From Vibrio sp. ED004 (GTDB taxonomy: Bacteria; Pseudomonadota; Gammaproteobacteria; Enterobacterales; Vibrionaceae), in NCBI RefSeq assembly GCF_023206395.1, contig NZ_CP066150.1, forward strand, positions 1,550,001 through 1,614,000: DNA of 64,000 bases, written 5' to 3'. Under the pieces are notes generated by a model. It saw only the letters and a program-made list of their open reading frames with translations. It did not search any database and was not told the origin of the DNA. Shown here piece after piece: positions 63,879 to 64,000 of the stretch (within the stretch, counting starts at the first letter, position 1; each line of letters begins with the position of its first letter). The position numbers and the translations under genes are program-made.

Positions 63879-64000
63879 ATGAGCAAGCCTAGCCCTATCA
63901 CATTAACCGTTACTCAAACCTCAACCATTACTCCAAACATGCAGCGTATAACGTTGAGCGGTGAGGGATTAAGTAAATACCCAACAGAATGTGCCGGCGG
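63879..64000 (+). CDS. Siderophore-interacting protein, N-terminus (partial at window end)
   Basis: Only 40 codons are present: SKPSPITLTVTQTSTITPNM then QRITLSGEGLSKYPTE. The pattern VTQTSTITPNMQRITLSGE is the start of the FAD-binding domain of siderophore-interacting (ViuB-like) ferric reductases, which release iron from imported siderophores. AGAG-like site upstream and a Fur-like box fit iron control. The rest is outside the window. Confidence 0.75.
   Translation, partial: MSKPSPITLTVTQTSTITPNMQRITLSGEGLSKYPTECAG

Noticed and set aside
1..64000. CRISPR arrays, prophage, integron attC arrays, tRNA or rRNA genes
   Set aside because: None seen: no regularly spaced direct repeats of 25-40 bp, no phage structural or integrase genes, no cloverleaf or rRNA-like sequence noted.

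Overview
The window looks like gamma-proteobacterial, Vibrionaceae DNA, most like a Vibrio of the Splendidus/Harveyi type and probably from the smaller chromosome. This is an inference from gene content and protein character: a bacterial HMG-CoA reductase, kbl-tdh, a YjjI/YjjW glycyl-radical pair, a ShyB-like M23 endopeptidase behind a Zur-like palindrome, several LysR regulators, EAL and HD-GYP proteins, and moderate GC. There is no rRNA, no recognisable tRNA and no CRISPR array. Almost all genes are intact, closely packed and ordinary in composition. Accessory DNA is limited to two insertion sequences and a few repeats.

Layout. 1-9.4 kb: tail of mvaA, a LysR regulator, the YjjI/YjjW glycyl-radical system, a methyltransferase divergent from a second LysR, a CDF transporter with an unusual metal site, the aromatic amino acid exporter YddG and the nucleotidase YjjG. 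9.5-20.7 kb: an iron alcohol dehydrogenase behind an FNR-like box, small membrane proteins, a threonine aldolase-family enzyme, a KefFG/KefBC-type K+/H+ antiporter pair, a DUF819 permease and a beta-barrel-like protein. 20.8-23.1 kb: the kbl-tdh threonine degradation operon. 23.5-26.4 kb: an EAL protein, an XRE regulator and an MFS transporter. 26.6-32.2 kb: a five-gene tripartite exporter operon (HlyD adaptor, TolC, two separate MacB-like permeases, LolD-like ATPase). 32.6-46.4 kb: LysR-VOC, a DUF2946-PepSY pair, cytochrome b562, a PHP phosphatase, a large HD-GYP protein, a DMT-LysR divergent pair, YbjQ, the Zur-linked endopeptidase, a TPR protein and a cytochrome b561.

46.5-47.8 kb is an ISL3-family insertion with 8-bp A8 target duplications, sitting in the U-tract of a terminator; its transposase has two single-base frameshifts. 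47.8-53.2 kb holds two unknown genes, a heterodimeric SmdAB/MdlAB-type ABC exporter behind a perfect palindrome, and a lipoprotein downstream of a frameshifted LruC-domain protein. 55.8-62.4 kb holds NUDIX, DUF333, a YdcF-like protein, the serine deaminase SdaA and a POT peptide transporter. 62.4-63.7 kb is an IS1111-group (IS110 family) element, again next to a terminator, with a long 3' non-coding region in the place where this group encodes its bridge/seek RNA. The window ends in a siderophore-interacting protein behind a Fur-like box.

The gene set points to amino acid (threonine, serine, glycine, peptide) use, fermentation, metal homeostasis (Zur, Fur, CDF, DUF2946/PepSY) and efflux. The observations most worth pursuing are: (i) the IS1111 3' region contains a GGGCTTTTT segment matching the terminator into which the element appears inserted; (ii) at least four genes have their 3' end, stop codon included, copied in short tandem repeats; (iii) the split-permease tripartite exporter; (iv) the CDF protein with a D-S-Q-D metal site; (v) the HD-GYP protein with about 165 extra residues inside its catalytic domain.
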